NCBI GenBank assembly: GCA_963752325.1
Contig: CAVVXU010000006.1
Coordinates: 124,001-188,000 of the forward strand
Length of the DNA: 64,000 nt
Source of the DNA: CAVTJL01 sp963752325
GTDB taxonomy: Bacteria > Pseudomonadota > Alphaproteobacteria > Geminicoccales > Geminicoccaceae
Direction of reading: 5' to 3'
Under the pieces are notes generated by a model that ran no database searches, was not told where the DNA came from, and was given only the letters and a program-made list of their open reading frames with translations. The stretch's first letter is position 1. Each line of letters begins with the position of its first letter. This document shows, piece after piece, positions 18,267 to 26,568 of this stretch. A program made the translations under genes and the position numbers.

Positions 18267-19769
18267 ATGGTCGAGATGAGGCGCAGGCGGAGCTGGTGCG
18301 AGAGGCTCCAGGCGGGGATGGTATGGCGCTCGGCTGTGCGCCTCGTCGTTACTGCCGTTCTCGTCTCCGCCAGTGCTGGGACGACCCTCGCCCAGCAGCG
18401 TCTGCCCCAGGAAGGCTTCGCCGACCTTGTCCAGAAGGTGGCTCCGGCCGTCGTCAACGTCTCGACAACTCATGCGGCGGAGAGCGAGGCGCAGTTGCCG
18501 CAAATGCCGCAAGTGCCACCCGGCTCGCCCTTCGAGGACTTCTTCAAGGACTTTTTCGACCACGAGAAGGGTCAGCAGCCTCCCCGCCGGACCTTCTCGC
18601 TGGGGTCGGGCTTCGTGATCGACCCGCGAGGCTATGTGGTAACGAACAACCACGTCATCGCCGACGCGGACGAGGTCACGGTCGTGTTCAGCGACGACAC
18701 CCAGTACAAGGCCAAGATCGTGGGTCGCGACCAGAAGACCGATCTGGCCCTTCTCAAGATCGACGCCTCCAAGCCCTTTCCCTACGTGCAATGGGCCGAC
18801 AGCGACAAGGTGCGTGTCGGCGACCTGATGCTGGCCATCGGCAATCCGTTCGGCCTCGGATCGACGGTCACTGAAGGCATCGTCTCGGCGCGAGGCCGGG
18901 ATATCCGGGCCGGACCCTACGACGACTTCATCCAGGTCGATGCTGCGATCAATCGCGGCAACTCGGGCGGCCCGAGCTTCACGATGGACGGCAAGGTGTT
19001 CGGAGTGAACACCGCCATCTTCTCGCCCTCCGGAGGCAATGTCGGCATCGGCTTCGCGATTCCTTCCAATCTCGCGCGGCCAGTGATCGAGAGCCTTATG
19101 AAGACAGGCAAGGTGGTGCGTGGTTGGCTCGGCGTCCGCATTCAATCGGTGACGCCGGAGATCGCCGAATCGCTGAGCCTGCCCGATTCCGACGGGGCGC
19201 TGGTTGCGAGCGTGACGCCGTCCGGACCGGCGGCCAAGGCCAGCATCCAGCCAGGCGACGTCATCGTCGAGTTCGACGGCAAGAAGATCGATCGCATGCG
19301 CAACCTTCCGCGGATGGTCGCGGAGACGCCCGTCGGCCAGCCTGTCGACGTGGTGATCTGGCGCAAGGGCGGCCAGAAGGACGTCCAGGTGACGCTGGGC
19401 GAGCTGCCTGACGACGAGCAGCTGGCGGATCTCGGCGGGCAGCCTCAGGCGCCGACGACCGCGGACACGGCCAATGTATCCGATCTGGGCATCACGGTGA
19501 GCGCGATCACGGACGCGCTGAAGGCTCAATACAAGCTCGCAGAAAGCGCGAAGGGAGTTGTGATCACCGCGATCGAGTCGGGCGGCTCCGCATCCGATGA
19601 GAGCCTGCGCCCGGGCGATCTGGTTGTCGAGGTCGGCCAGGAAGCGGTGGGCTCGCCGGCCGACCTGGTCGCTCGCGTGGAGAAGGACAAGAAAGAGGGC
19701 AAGAAGGCAGCGCTCCTTCTGATCGACCGTCAAGGCGATCTGCGGTTCGTCGCGCTAAGGCTGCGTTGA
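18267..19769 (+). CDS. degP: periplasmic serine protease/chaperone of the Do (DegP) family
   Basis: DegP-type proteases degrade or refold damaged envelope proteins. Counted from ATG 18267 (500 residues), a signal peptide ends near AQQ (residue 44). The catalytic triad is His129 (NNHV), Asp159 (KTDLALLK) and Ser233 (RGNSGGP). Two PDZ domains follow (GWLGVRIQSVTPEIAES; LGITVSAITDALKAQ). An ATG at 18165 is open but lacks a ribosome site and would bury the signal peptide. It lies after hflKC-DUF2065, so this stretch groups membrane and periplasmic quality-control genes. Confidence 0.95.
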   Translation: MVEMRRRRSWCERLQAGMVWRSAVRLVVTAVLVSASAGTTLAQQRLPQEGFADLVQKVAPAVVNVSTTHAAESEAQLPQMPQVPPGSPFEDFFKDFFDHEKGQQPPRRTFSLGSGFVIDPRGYVVTNNHVIADADEVTVVFSDDTQYKAKIVGRDQKTDLALLKIDASKPFPYVQWADSDKVRVGDLMLAIGNPFGLGSTVTEGIVSARGRDIRAGPYDDFIQVDAAINRGNSGGPSFTMDGKVFGVNTAIFSPSGGNVGIGFAIPSNLARPVIESLMKTGKVVRGWLGVRIQSVTPEIAESLSLPDSDGALVASVTPSGPAAKASIQPGDVIVEFDGKKIDRMRNLPRMVAETPVGQPVDVVIWRKGGQKDVQVTLGELPDDEQLADLGGQPQAPTTADTANVSDLGITVSAITDALKAQYKLAESAKGVVITAIESGGSASDESLRPGDLVVEVGQEAVGSPADLVARVEKDKKEGKKAALLLIDRQGDLRFVALRLR

Positions 19770-19812
19770 TGTCGGGCCAGCCAGACCGGCGTCAACGCCA
19801 AGCTGCCTTCCG

Positions 19813-20739
19813 TTAGTCGGCCAGGATCTCATCCGCCGCGTAGCCTTGGATGTAAAGGATCGCGGTGAGGTCTGAGTGGTCGATGCGCGTCGGGGCTGCC
19901 TCTCGGACCCGAGGATGCGCATGAAAGGCGATGCCCAGGCCGGCAGCGCGGATCATCGGCAAATCGTTGGCTCCGTCGCCCACCGCCAGCGTGTTTGCCA
20001 AGGCCAATCCGCGCTCGCGTGAGAGCTTCTCGAGGGCGGCGAGCTTGCTCGAGGCGTCGCGGATCTCACCGATCATGCGTCCGGTGAGGCGCTCGTCGAT
20101 GATCTCGAGCGCGTTCGCCTCATCGAGATCGAACCCGACGGCCTCACGAACCCATCCGGTGAAGGCGGTGAAGCCGCCCGAGACGAGCGCCGTCAGGGCG
20201 CCGTGGGCGCGCATCGTGCGCACCAGCGCTCGGGCGCCTGGTGTCAGGGCGATCCTCGTGCGGCAGAGCTCAGCGATGGCCTGGGCGGGGAGGTCCTTCA
20301 GCAAGGCCACGCGCGTGGCCAGCGCATCCTTGAAGTCGATCTCGCCGTTCATCGCGCGTCGGGTGACCGCTGCCACCTCGTCCTTGATGCCAACTAGATC
20401 TGCCAGCTCGTCGACGCATTCCACGGTGATGATCGTGCTGTCCATATCGGCGACCAGAAGCCGCTTGCGGCGATCCTCCAGGGGAACGCACGCTCGATCG
20501 ACAGGAGCCCCGTCGAGGAGCCTCGCGAGCTCCCCCTCGACATACGGGGCTACGCTCTCGGTCACGATCTCGGCCGCCTCGCTGGGAGCGAGCCATCGCG
20601 GCTCGCCCTTGACGACGCGCGCCGCCTCCCGCACGAGGCTCGGGTCGAGCGGGCAGGTCTTCGGGTCGGCGATGAGCACGAGAACAGCCGGCAAGGACGG
20701 GACTTTCGGAGCTGGTAGGGCGCCGGAGGGCACGCTCAT
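19813..20739 (-). CDS. serB: phosphoserine phosphatase SerB
   Basis: SerB makes L-serine from phosphoserine. It is a HAD phosphatase with motif I DMDSTI (residues 98-103 from this start), motif II VSGGFTAF, and motif III/IV GDGANDLPM. I give the ATG at 20739 (308 residues). GTG at 20679 (VLIADPK) would yield 288 residues and reduce the overlap with the divergent miaA start at 20672. Any of the possible starts overlaps miaA head to head, so the two promoters must lie inside each other's coding sequence. It converges on degP with a 43 bp gap. Confidence 0.92.
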   Translation of the reverse strand: MSVPSGALPAPKVPSLPAVLVLIADPKTCPLDPSLVREAARVVKGEPRWLAPSEAAEIVTESVAPYVEGELARLLDGAPVDRACVPLEDRRKRLLVADMDSTIITVECVDELADLVGIKDEVAAVTRRAMNGEIDFKDALATRVALLKDLPAQAIAELCRTRIALTPGARALVRTMRAHGALTALVSGGFTAFTGWVREAVGFDLDEANALEIIDERLTGRMIGEIRDASSKLAALEKLSRERGLALANTLAVGDGANDLPMIRAAGLGIAFHAHPRVREAAPTRIDHSDLTAILYIQGYAADEILAD

Positions 20740-21655
20740 CGTCATAGGCGGCACGACCGCGAGCGGCAAGTCGGCCCTGGCCCTGCGGCTGGCGGAGCGC
20801 CTGGACGCCACCATCGTCAACGCAGACAGCCAGCAGCTCTTCGCCGACTTGCCGATCCTGACCGCCCGGCCGAGCGCAGACGACGAGCGTCGGGTCGATC
20901 ATCGGCTCTTCGGCTTCCTGGCCGCTCATGAGCAGCCCTCGCTGGGCCTATGGCTGGCCGATGTCGAAGAGGTGCTGCAGTCGATCTGGGAGGCCGGTCG
21001 CACCACTGTCCTGGTTGGGGGCTCCGGCCTCTACGTCGAGGCCCTGCTTCGCGGCATAGTCGAGGTGCCGACGGTGCCGGCGGAGATCCGCTCGACGTTG
21101 CGCGCATGGGCCGCCGGAAGGCCGGCGGTCGAGCTTCACCGGCGGCTCGCCGCCGTCGATCCCGAAGGGGCAGCGCGGCTTCGGCCGAGCGATCCCCAAC
21201 GCGTTCTACGTGCCCTCGAGGTCATGGAGGCGACAGGCCGCCCGCTCGCCGAGTGGCAACGGGGTAGCCGGCGCCGCGTCCGCTTGCCCGCGCGGCGCGT
21301 CGGGCTGGCGCTCGTGCCGCCGGCGGCCGTGGTGCGCGAGCGCATCGGGCATCGGCTTGGGGCCATGCTGGCCGAGGGCGCGCGGGCCGAGGTCGAGGCT
21401 CTGTCGCTGCGGATGCCCACGCTCACAGACCTGCCCATCGCCAAGGTGCACGGCTGCAGGGAGCTGCTGGCGGCGGCGCGGGGAGAGATGGAGGAACCGA
21501 CGGCCGTCGAGCGCATCGCTGCTCAGGTCCGTCAGTATGCCAAGCGTCAGCGGACCTTTCTTCGCCACCGGCTGGCCGAGCTCGGCCAGCTCGACGTCTG
21601 CGGCGAGACCCTGGAGGCGGACGACGCCCTGGCTCGGGCGGCGCCGCTGGGCTAG
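20672..21655 (+). CDS. miaA: tRNA dimethylallyltransferase MiaA
   Basis: MiaA attaches an isopentenyl group to A37 of tRNAs reading UNN codons. The 327-residue protein has the P-loop GGTTASGKS (26-34), the VNADSQQLF motif with its catalytic Asp, VGGSGLYVEALL, and KRQRTFLRHR near the C-terminus. ATG at 20672 is the last usable start before the P-loop, since no ATG, GTG or TTG lies between. It overlaps the start of serB on the other strand, and its stop overlaps the stop of the convergent glycosyltransferase by four bases. Confidence 0.94.
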   Translation: MSTRTAGKDGTFGAGRAPEGTLIVIGGTTASGKSALALRLAERLDATIVNADSQQLFADLPILTARPSADDERRVDHRLFGFLAAHEQPSLGLWLADVEEVLQSIWEAGRTTVLVGGSGLYVEALLRGIVEVPTVPAEIRSTLRAWAAGRPAVELHRRLAAVDPEGAARLRPSDPQRVLRALEVMEATGRPLAEWQRGSRRRVRLPARRVGLALVPPAAVVRERIGHRLGAMLAEGARAEVEALSLRMPTLTDLPIAKVHGCRELLAAARGEMEEPTAVERIAAQVRQYAKRQRTFLRHRLAELGQLDVCGETLEADDALARAAPLG

Positions 21656-22743
21656 GCGTGCCTCCGGTCCGTTGTGCGGACCAGGGACGCCCCCGGGTGC
21701 AGTGCCGCCGGGCCGCGCTGTGCCGTCGCTGCATAGGCTGAGGATGCAAGCGGCACGAGGTTTGCCAGGAACTGCTCGGCACTGTGCCGCCAGGAGAACT
21801 GCATGGCATAGGCGCGGCAACGCTGCCGCGGGATGGACAAGGCCTTGAGTGCCGCGCTGCGGAGGTCCTCGTCGAGGGCGCCTACCGGTGCCGAGCCGAT
21901 CACGTCCCGAGGTCCGTGGACCGGATAGGCGGCCACGGGAAGCCCGCAGGCCAAAGCCTCGAGGAGAACGAGACCGAATGTCTCGAACCGGCTGGGAAAG
22001 ACGAACGCGTCGCTTGCCGAATAGTAGCGGCTCAGCTCCTCGCCCGACCGGTATCCGGCGAACGTCACCGTCGGATAGCGGGCGCGGAATGCCTCGAGCT
22101 GGGGGCCTCCTCCCACGATGAGCTTGCTGCCTGGAAGATCGAGATCGAGGAAGCTCTCGAGGTTCTTCTCTGACGAGACGCGTCCGACATAGAGAAAGAT
22201 CGGACGTGGAAGATCGAGGAAGCCGTCTCTCGGGTAGGGACGGAACAGCTCGGCATCGACGCCACGGGACCAGCGACGGATGTTGAGGAATCCTTCGGCG
22301 CGAAGCTCGCGCTCGAGACTGTCGGTTTGGACCATGAAGGCGCTGCCCGCATTGTGGAAGCGCCGCTGAAGGCGGACGATCAGGCGGCCGGGGATGGCGA
22401 ACTTGCGCTCGAAGTAGAGGCCGGCGCGTGTGTGGAAGGATGTCGAGAACGGCCATTTCCGCCTGATGCAGATACGCCGCGCCGCGAGACCAATCGGCCC
22501 TTCGACCGGTATGTGAACGGCATCCGGGGCCACCTCGTCCATGATCCGGCCGAGCTGCCGCCCCGGCATCAAGGCGACACGGATCTCCGGATAGCTCGGC
22601 ATCGGTAGGGTGCGAAAGCGGTCCGGCCCGACGACCGTCACACTGTGACCGAGGCTGTCGAGCTCGCCCACCGTGGTGGCGAGGGTGCGGACGACGCCGT
22701 TGACCTGCGGCTGCCAAGCGTCAGTGGCGATCAGGATACGCAT
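21652..22743 (-). CDS. GT4-type glycosyltransferase
   Basis: This 363-residue retaining GT-B enzyme starts at ATG 22743 (MRILIATDAWQPQVNGVVRTL). It has the N-terminal acceptor domain, the linker FLYVGRVSSEKNLESFL (about 215-231) and the donor-site E-x7-E region FETFGLVLLEALACGLPVAA (near 285-305). This type, similar to mannosyl- or sulfoquinovosyl-transferases of the PimB/SqdX kind, often builds glycolipids, but donor and acceptor cannot be told from sequence. It is divergent from ilvB. Confidence 0.88.
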   Translation of the reverse strand: MRILIATDAWQPQVNGVVRTLATTVGELDSLGHSVTVVGPDRFRTLPMPSYPEIRVALMPGRQLGRIMDEVAPDAVHIPVEGPIGLAARRICIRRKWPFSTSFHTRAGLYFERKFAIPGRLIVRLQRRFHNAGSAFMVQTDSLERELRAEGFLNIRRWSRGVDAELFRPYPRDGFLDLPRPIFLYVGRVSSEKNLESFLDLDLPGSKLIVGGGPQLEAFRARYPTVTFAGYRSGEELSRYYSASDAFVFPSRFETFGLVLLEALACGLPVAAYPVHGPRDVIGSAPVGALDEDLRSAALKALSIPRQRCRAYAMQFSWRHSAEQFLANLVPLASSAYAATAQRGPAALHPGASLVRTTDRRHA

Positions 22744-22906
22744 GCTGCCTCGACTGTCGCGTCGCCGATATTGCCTTGCGGCGAGCTGAGGGTGAAGGCC
22801 GTTCGGACGCGATGTGGCACTCGGGTGCGGGCCCATTGCGATGCAGGGAACTGCCCCGATCCCGGAAGCGCCAGCACAATGTGGCCGACGTGGCCCTGGG
22901 CTTCGA

Positions 22907-22935
22907 TTGACCGGTAGCTCTCGTGTCGCTACGGT
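22907..22935 (+). promoter_or_regulatory. candidate ilvB promoter
   Basis: TTGACC (22907-22912) and TACGGT (22930-22935) with a 17 bp spacer sit in the 289 bp divergent gap before ilvB. Transcription would start near 22942 and leave a leader of about 90 bases. No branched-chain-rich leader peptide or clear attenuator pair was recognised in that leader. Confidence 0.45.
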
Positions 22936-23032
22936 GCGCGTCCCCAAAAAGGCTTGCGCCCGGCGGGGTTCCTCGTCCACGACCCATGACACCGCGCCGA
23001 GCCGCGCGGCCCATTCTCTTGGAGTTCGACCA

Positions 23033-24826
23033 ATGACTGTGGCCACACCGACCCGTTCCCAGGGCGTCGACCAGACCCTGACGGGCTCGCAGGTGGTAAT
23101 CCAGGCGCTGATCGACCAAGGGGTAGAGGTGATTTTCGGCTATCCGGGCGGCGCCGTCCTCCCGATCTATGATGCCCTCTTCCAGCAGGACAAGATCCGG
23201 CACATCCTCGTTCGCCATGAGCAGGGTGCGGTTCACGCTGCCGAGGGTTATGCGCGCAGCACGGGCAAGGTCGGCGTGGTCCTGGTCACCTCGGGGCCGG
23301 GCGCCACGAACACCGTGACCGGGCTCGCGGATGCGCTGATGGACAGTGTCCCGATCGTCTGCCTCACGGGCCAGGTGCCGACGCACATGATCGGCAACGA
23401 TGCCTTCCAGGAGGCCGACACGGTCGGCATCACGAGGCCCTGCACGAAGCACAACTACCTCGTGAAGCGGCCGGGCGACCTCGCGCGCGTGATGCACGAG
23501 GCCTTCCACGTCGCGCGCTCGGGCCGACCCGGGCCGGTCGTGGTCGATCTGCCCAAGGACATCCAGATGGGCAAGGCGCCCTACGTGTCCAAGGACAAGG
23601 CGCCCCTGCGCTCCTACAGCCCGGCGCGAGAGCCCGAGACCGCCAGGATCGAGCAGGCCATCGAGATGCTGGCCCGTGCCGAGCGGCCTGTCTTCTACGT
23701 GGGCGGCGGTGTGGTGAATGCCGGTCTCCGGGCCAGCGAGCTTCTGGGCGATCTCGTCCGCGAGAGCGGGGCCCCGATCACGCTGACGCTGATGGGCCTC
23801 GGCGCCTATCCGGCGAGCGACGGGCAGTTCCTCGGCATGCTCGGCATGCACGGGACCTATGAGGCCAATATGGCGATGCACGATTGCGATCTGATGATCG
23901 CGATCGGCGCCCGGTTCGACGATCGCGTGACGGGCCGGCTGGATGGCTTCGCGCCGGTCAGTCGGAAGATCCACGTCGATATCGATCCTTCGTCGATCAA
24001 CAAGAACGTGCCCGTCGACTGCGCCGTCGTCGGTGATGCCGAGCTGGCGCTCGATGCCATGCTTCAGGCATGGCGGCGTCGCTCCAATACCATCCACCAG
24101 GACAGGCTTCAGCCCTGGTGGGCGCAGATCGCCGAGTGGCGGGCGAAGGACAGCCTGCGCTTCCGTCAGGTTGGCAAGGTGATCAAGCCCCAGCACGCCA
24201 TCTGCCGGCTCCAGGAGCTGATCGGGGATCGTGAGGTCTTCATCACGACCGAGGTCGGCCAGCATCAGATGTGGGCGGCTCAGCACTTCAAGTTCGAGAA
24301 GCCGATGCACTGGATGACCTCGGGTGGTCTCGGGACGATGGGTTATGGCTTTCCCGCCTCGATCGGCGTGCAGGTGGCCCATCCCGAAGCTCTCGTGATC
24401 GACATTGCGGGCGAATCCTCCTGGCTCATGAACATGCAGGAGATGTCGACCGCGATGCAGTACCGCCTGCCGGTCAAGTCGTTCATCCTCAACAACAGCT
24501 ATATGGGGATGGTGCGGCAGTGGCAGGACTTCTTCCACGGCAACCGCCATTCCGAGAGCTACATGGAGAGCCTGCCGGACTTCGTGAAGCTCGCCGAGGC
24601 GTTCGGTGCGGTTGGCCTTCGCGCGCAGAGCGTCGATGAGCTCGACGATGTGATCCGCGAGATGATCCGGGTCGACAAGCCGGTGATTGCCGACATCGTC
24701 GTCGATCGGACCGAGAACGTCTATCCGATGATCCCGGGCGGGGCGGCTCACAACGAGATCAAGCTCAGCCCCGACGATGACGGCGCGCATGAGGCGATCT
24801 CCGAGGAGGGCATGGTGCTCGTATAG
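23033..24826 (+). CDS. ilvB: acetolactate synthase large subunit
   Basis: IlvB with IlvH catalyses the first common step of valine, leucine and isoleucine synthesis from pyruvate, using TPP and FAD. The 597-residue protein has FGYPGGAVLPIYDAL, the TPP-activating Glu in RHEQGAVHAAEGYAR, VTSGPGATN, and the C-terminal metal site GESSW...NN. Many bacteria have GDGSF there; the alphaproteobacterial type has a Glu. ATG at 23033 is preceded by TTGGAG; the frame is open 73 codons further upstream but without conservation. It heads ilvB-ilvH-ilvC. Confidence 0.96.
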   Translation: MTVATPTRSQGVDQTLTGSQVVIQALIDQGVEVIFGYPGGAVLPIYDALFQQDKIRHILVRHEQGAVHAAEGYARSTGKVGVVLVTSGPGATNTVTGLADALMDSVPIVCLTGQVPTHMIGNDAFQEADTVGITRPCTKHNYLVKRPGDLARVMHEAFHVARSGRPGPVVVDLPKDIQMGKAPYVSKDKAPLRSYSPAREPETARIEQAIEMLARAERPVFYVGGGVVNAGLRASELLGDLVRESGAPITLTLMGLGAYPASDGQFLGMLGMHGTYEANMAMHDCDLMIAIGARFDDRVTGRLDGFAPVSRKIHVDIDPSSINKNVPVDCAVVGDAELALDAMLQAWRRRSNTIHQDRLQPWWAQIAEWRAKDSLRFRQVGKVIKPQHAICRLQELIGDREVFITTEVGQHQMWAAQHFKFEKPMHWMTSGGLGTMGYGFPASIGVQVAHPEALVIDIAGESSWLMNMQEMSTAMQYRLPVKSFILNNSYMGMVRQWQDFFHGNRHSESYMESLPDFVKLAEAFGAVGLRAQSVDELDDVIREMIRVDKPVIADIVVDRTENVYPMIPGGAAHNEIKLSPDDDGAHEAISEEGMVLV

Positions 24827-24885
24827 GCCGATCGGGCCGTCTCCGCGAGCCTTGCCCTTTCCTCCTCGAGCGTCAGAGACTGATC

Positions 24886-25401
24886 ATGACGGAAGACGAG
24901 CGACGACACACCATCGTGGTGCTTGTCGATAACGAGCCCGGCGTGCTGGCCCGGGTCATCGGCCTGTTCTCGGGCCGCGGCTACAACATCGAGAGCCTGA
25001 CCGTAGCGGAGGTCGACCGCCACAAGAGCATCTCGCGCATCAACATCGTGACGACCGGCACCGAGTTCGTCATCGAGCAGATCAAGGCGCTGCTGGGCAA
25101 GCTCGTGCCGGTGCACCGGGTCCAGGATCTCACCATCGAGGGCCCGCACGTCGAGCGGGAGCTTGCCCTGGTCAAGATCTCCGGGGACCGTGAGCGGCTG
25201 ATCCAGTCGCTCGGATCGCCGACTATCATGCACGCCCGGCTCGTCGACAGCTCGCCCGAGAGCTTCGTCTTCGAGATCACGGGCACCTCCGACGAGCTCG
25301 ACGCCTTCATCAAGCTCGTCGAGCCGGTCGAGGTCAGCCGCGCCGGCGTGGTAGCCATCGGGCGCGGCCAGACGATCCTTTTGGATCGTGATCACGCCTG
25401 A
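24886..25401 (+). CDS. ilvH: acetolactate synthase regulatory small subunit
   Basis: The 171-residue regulatory subunit has an N-terminal ACT domain (HTIVVLVDNEPGVLARVIGLFSGRGYNIESL, residues 7-37) that binds valine for feedback control, and the conserved C-terminal domain (ALVKISGDRERLIQ; FEITGTSDELDAFI). It follows ilvB by 59 bp. Length is typical for the long IlvH/IlvN form. Confidence 0.96.
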   Translation: MTEDERRHTIVVLVDNEPGVLARVIGLFSGRGYNIESLTVAEVDRHKSISRINIVTTGTEFVIEQIKALLGKLVPVHRVQDLTIEGPHVERELALVKISGDRERLIQSLGSPTIMHARLVDSSPESFVFEITGTSDELDAFIKLVEPVEVSRAGVVAIGRGQTILLDRDHA

Positions 25402-25457
25402 CAGTGGGAGGATACGAGGGCGGCTGGTCTGCCGCCCTCGCGCAGATGGGGAGCACC

Positions 25458-26477
25458 ATGCGCGTCTACTATGACACCGACGCCGACCTCAATCTCATCA
25501 AGAGCAAAAAGGTCGCCGTCATCGGCTATGGCAGCCAGGGCTTCGGCCATGCCAACAACCTCAAGGACAGCGGCGTCAAGGAGGTGGCGGTAGCGTTGAA
25601 GCCGGGCTCGGCTACCCGCAAGAAGGTCGAGGCGGCCGGCATCAAGTGCATGAGCCCGACCGAGGCGGCCGCGTGGGCCGACGTCGTGATGATGCTCGTG
25701 CCCGACGAGCTCCAGGCCGATCTTTATCGCGACGAGCTGGCGGCGAACATGAAGGAGGGCGCTGCCCTCATGTTCGCGCATGGCTTCAACATCCACTTCA
25801 AGCTCATCGAGCCGCGTCCGGATCTCGATGTGCTGATGATCGCCCCCAAGGGGCCGGGGCATCTGGTGCGCTCCGAGTATGTCCGTGGCGCCGGCGTGCC
25901 GTGCCTCCTCGCCATCCAGCAGGACGCCTCGGGCGGCGCCCATGATCTCGGCCTCAGCTATGGGGCCGCGATCGGCGGCAGTCGCGCCGGCATCATCGAG
26001 ACGAGCTTCAAGGAGGAGGTCGAGACCGACCTCTTCGGCGAGCAGGTCGTGCTGTGCGGCGGTCTCAGCGCCTTGATCCAGAGCGGCTTCGAGACGCTGG
26101 TCGAGGCCGGCTACGCGCCCGAGATGGCCTATTTCGAGTGCCTGCACGAGGTGAAGCTCATCGTCGACCTCGTCTATGAGGGCGGCCTCGCCAACATGCG
26201 CTACTCGATCTCCAACACGGCGGAGTATGGCGACTACGTCACCGGCCCGCGCATCATCAACGACTCCGTCAAGGCCGAGATGAAGCGCGTGCTGGCTGAC
26301 ATCCAGGCCGGTCGCTTCGCCAAGGACTGGGTGCTCGAGAACAAGGCGGGCCAGCCGAGCTTCAAGGCGATGCGAGCCCGGGCTGCGGCGCATTCGATCG
26401 AGGAGGTCGGCGAGAAGCTGCGCGGCATGATGCCGTTCATCGGCCAGGGCAAGCTCGTGGACAAGAGCCGGAACTGA
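25458..26477 (+). CDS. ilvC: ketol-acid reductoisomerase (class I)
   Basis: IlvC converts acetolactate to dihydroxyisovalerate with NADPH and Mg. ATG 25458 (behind GGGGAGCACC) gives 339 residues, exactly the class I length; a frame open from 25404 is not conserved. The Rossmann motif GYGSQG is at residues 23-28. The knotted C-terminal domain (EVETDLFGEQVVLCGG; FECLHEVKLIVDL) carries the metal ligands. It is 56 bp after ilvH, completing an ilvBHC operon. Confidence 0.97.
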   Translation: MRVYYDTDADLNLIKSKKVAVIGYGSQGFGHANNLKDSGVKEVAVALKPGSATRKKVEAAGIKCMSPTEAAAWADVVMMLVPDELQADLYRDELAANMKEGAALMFAHGFNIHFKLIEPRPDLDVLMIAPKGPGHLVRSEYVRGAGVPCLLAIQQDASGGAHDLGLSYGAAIGGSRAGIIETSFKEEVETDLFGEQVVLCGGLSALIQSGFETLVEAGYAPEMAYFECLHEVKLIVDLVYEGGLANMRYSISNTAEYGDYVTGPRIINDSVKAEMKRVLADIQAGRFAKDWVLENKAGQPSFKAMRARAAAHSIEEVGEKLRGMMPFIGQGKLVDKSRN

Positions 26478-26568
26478 CGCTCTCTGTAGCGCTGTTGACG
26501 GGGAGGGGCTCGCCTTCGGTCGGGTCTCGTCTCCGGACGACGCCCGGGAGCTTCAGGAGGTCGCGTCG

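Noticed and set aside
19931..20671. N-terminal extension of miaA by 247 residues
   Set aside because: This stretch is antisense to serB, low-complexity Ser/Arg, and the P-loop domain starts right after 20672.
22721..24790. 689-residue minus-strand frame opposite ilvB
   Set aside because: It is a shadow of acetolactate synthase; no motif or start signal.
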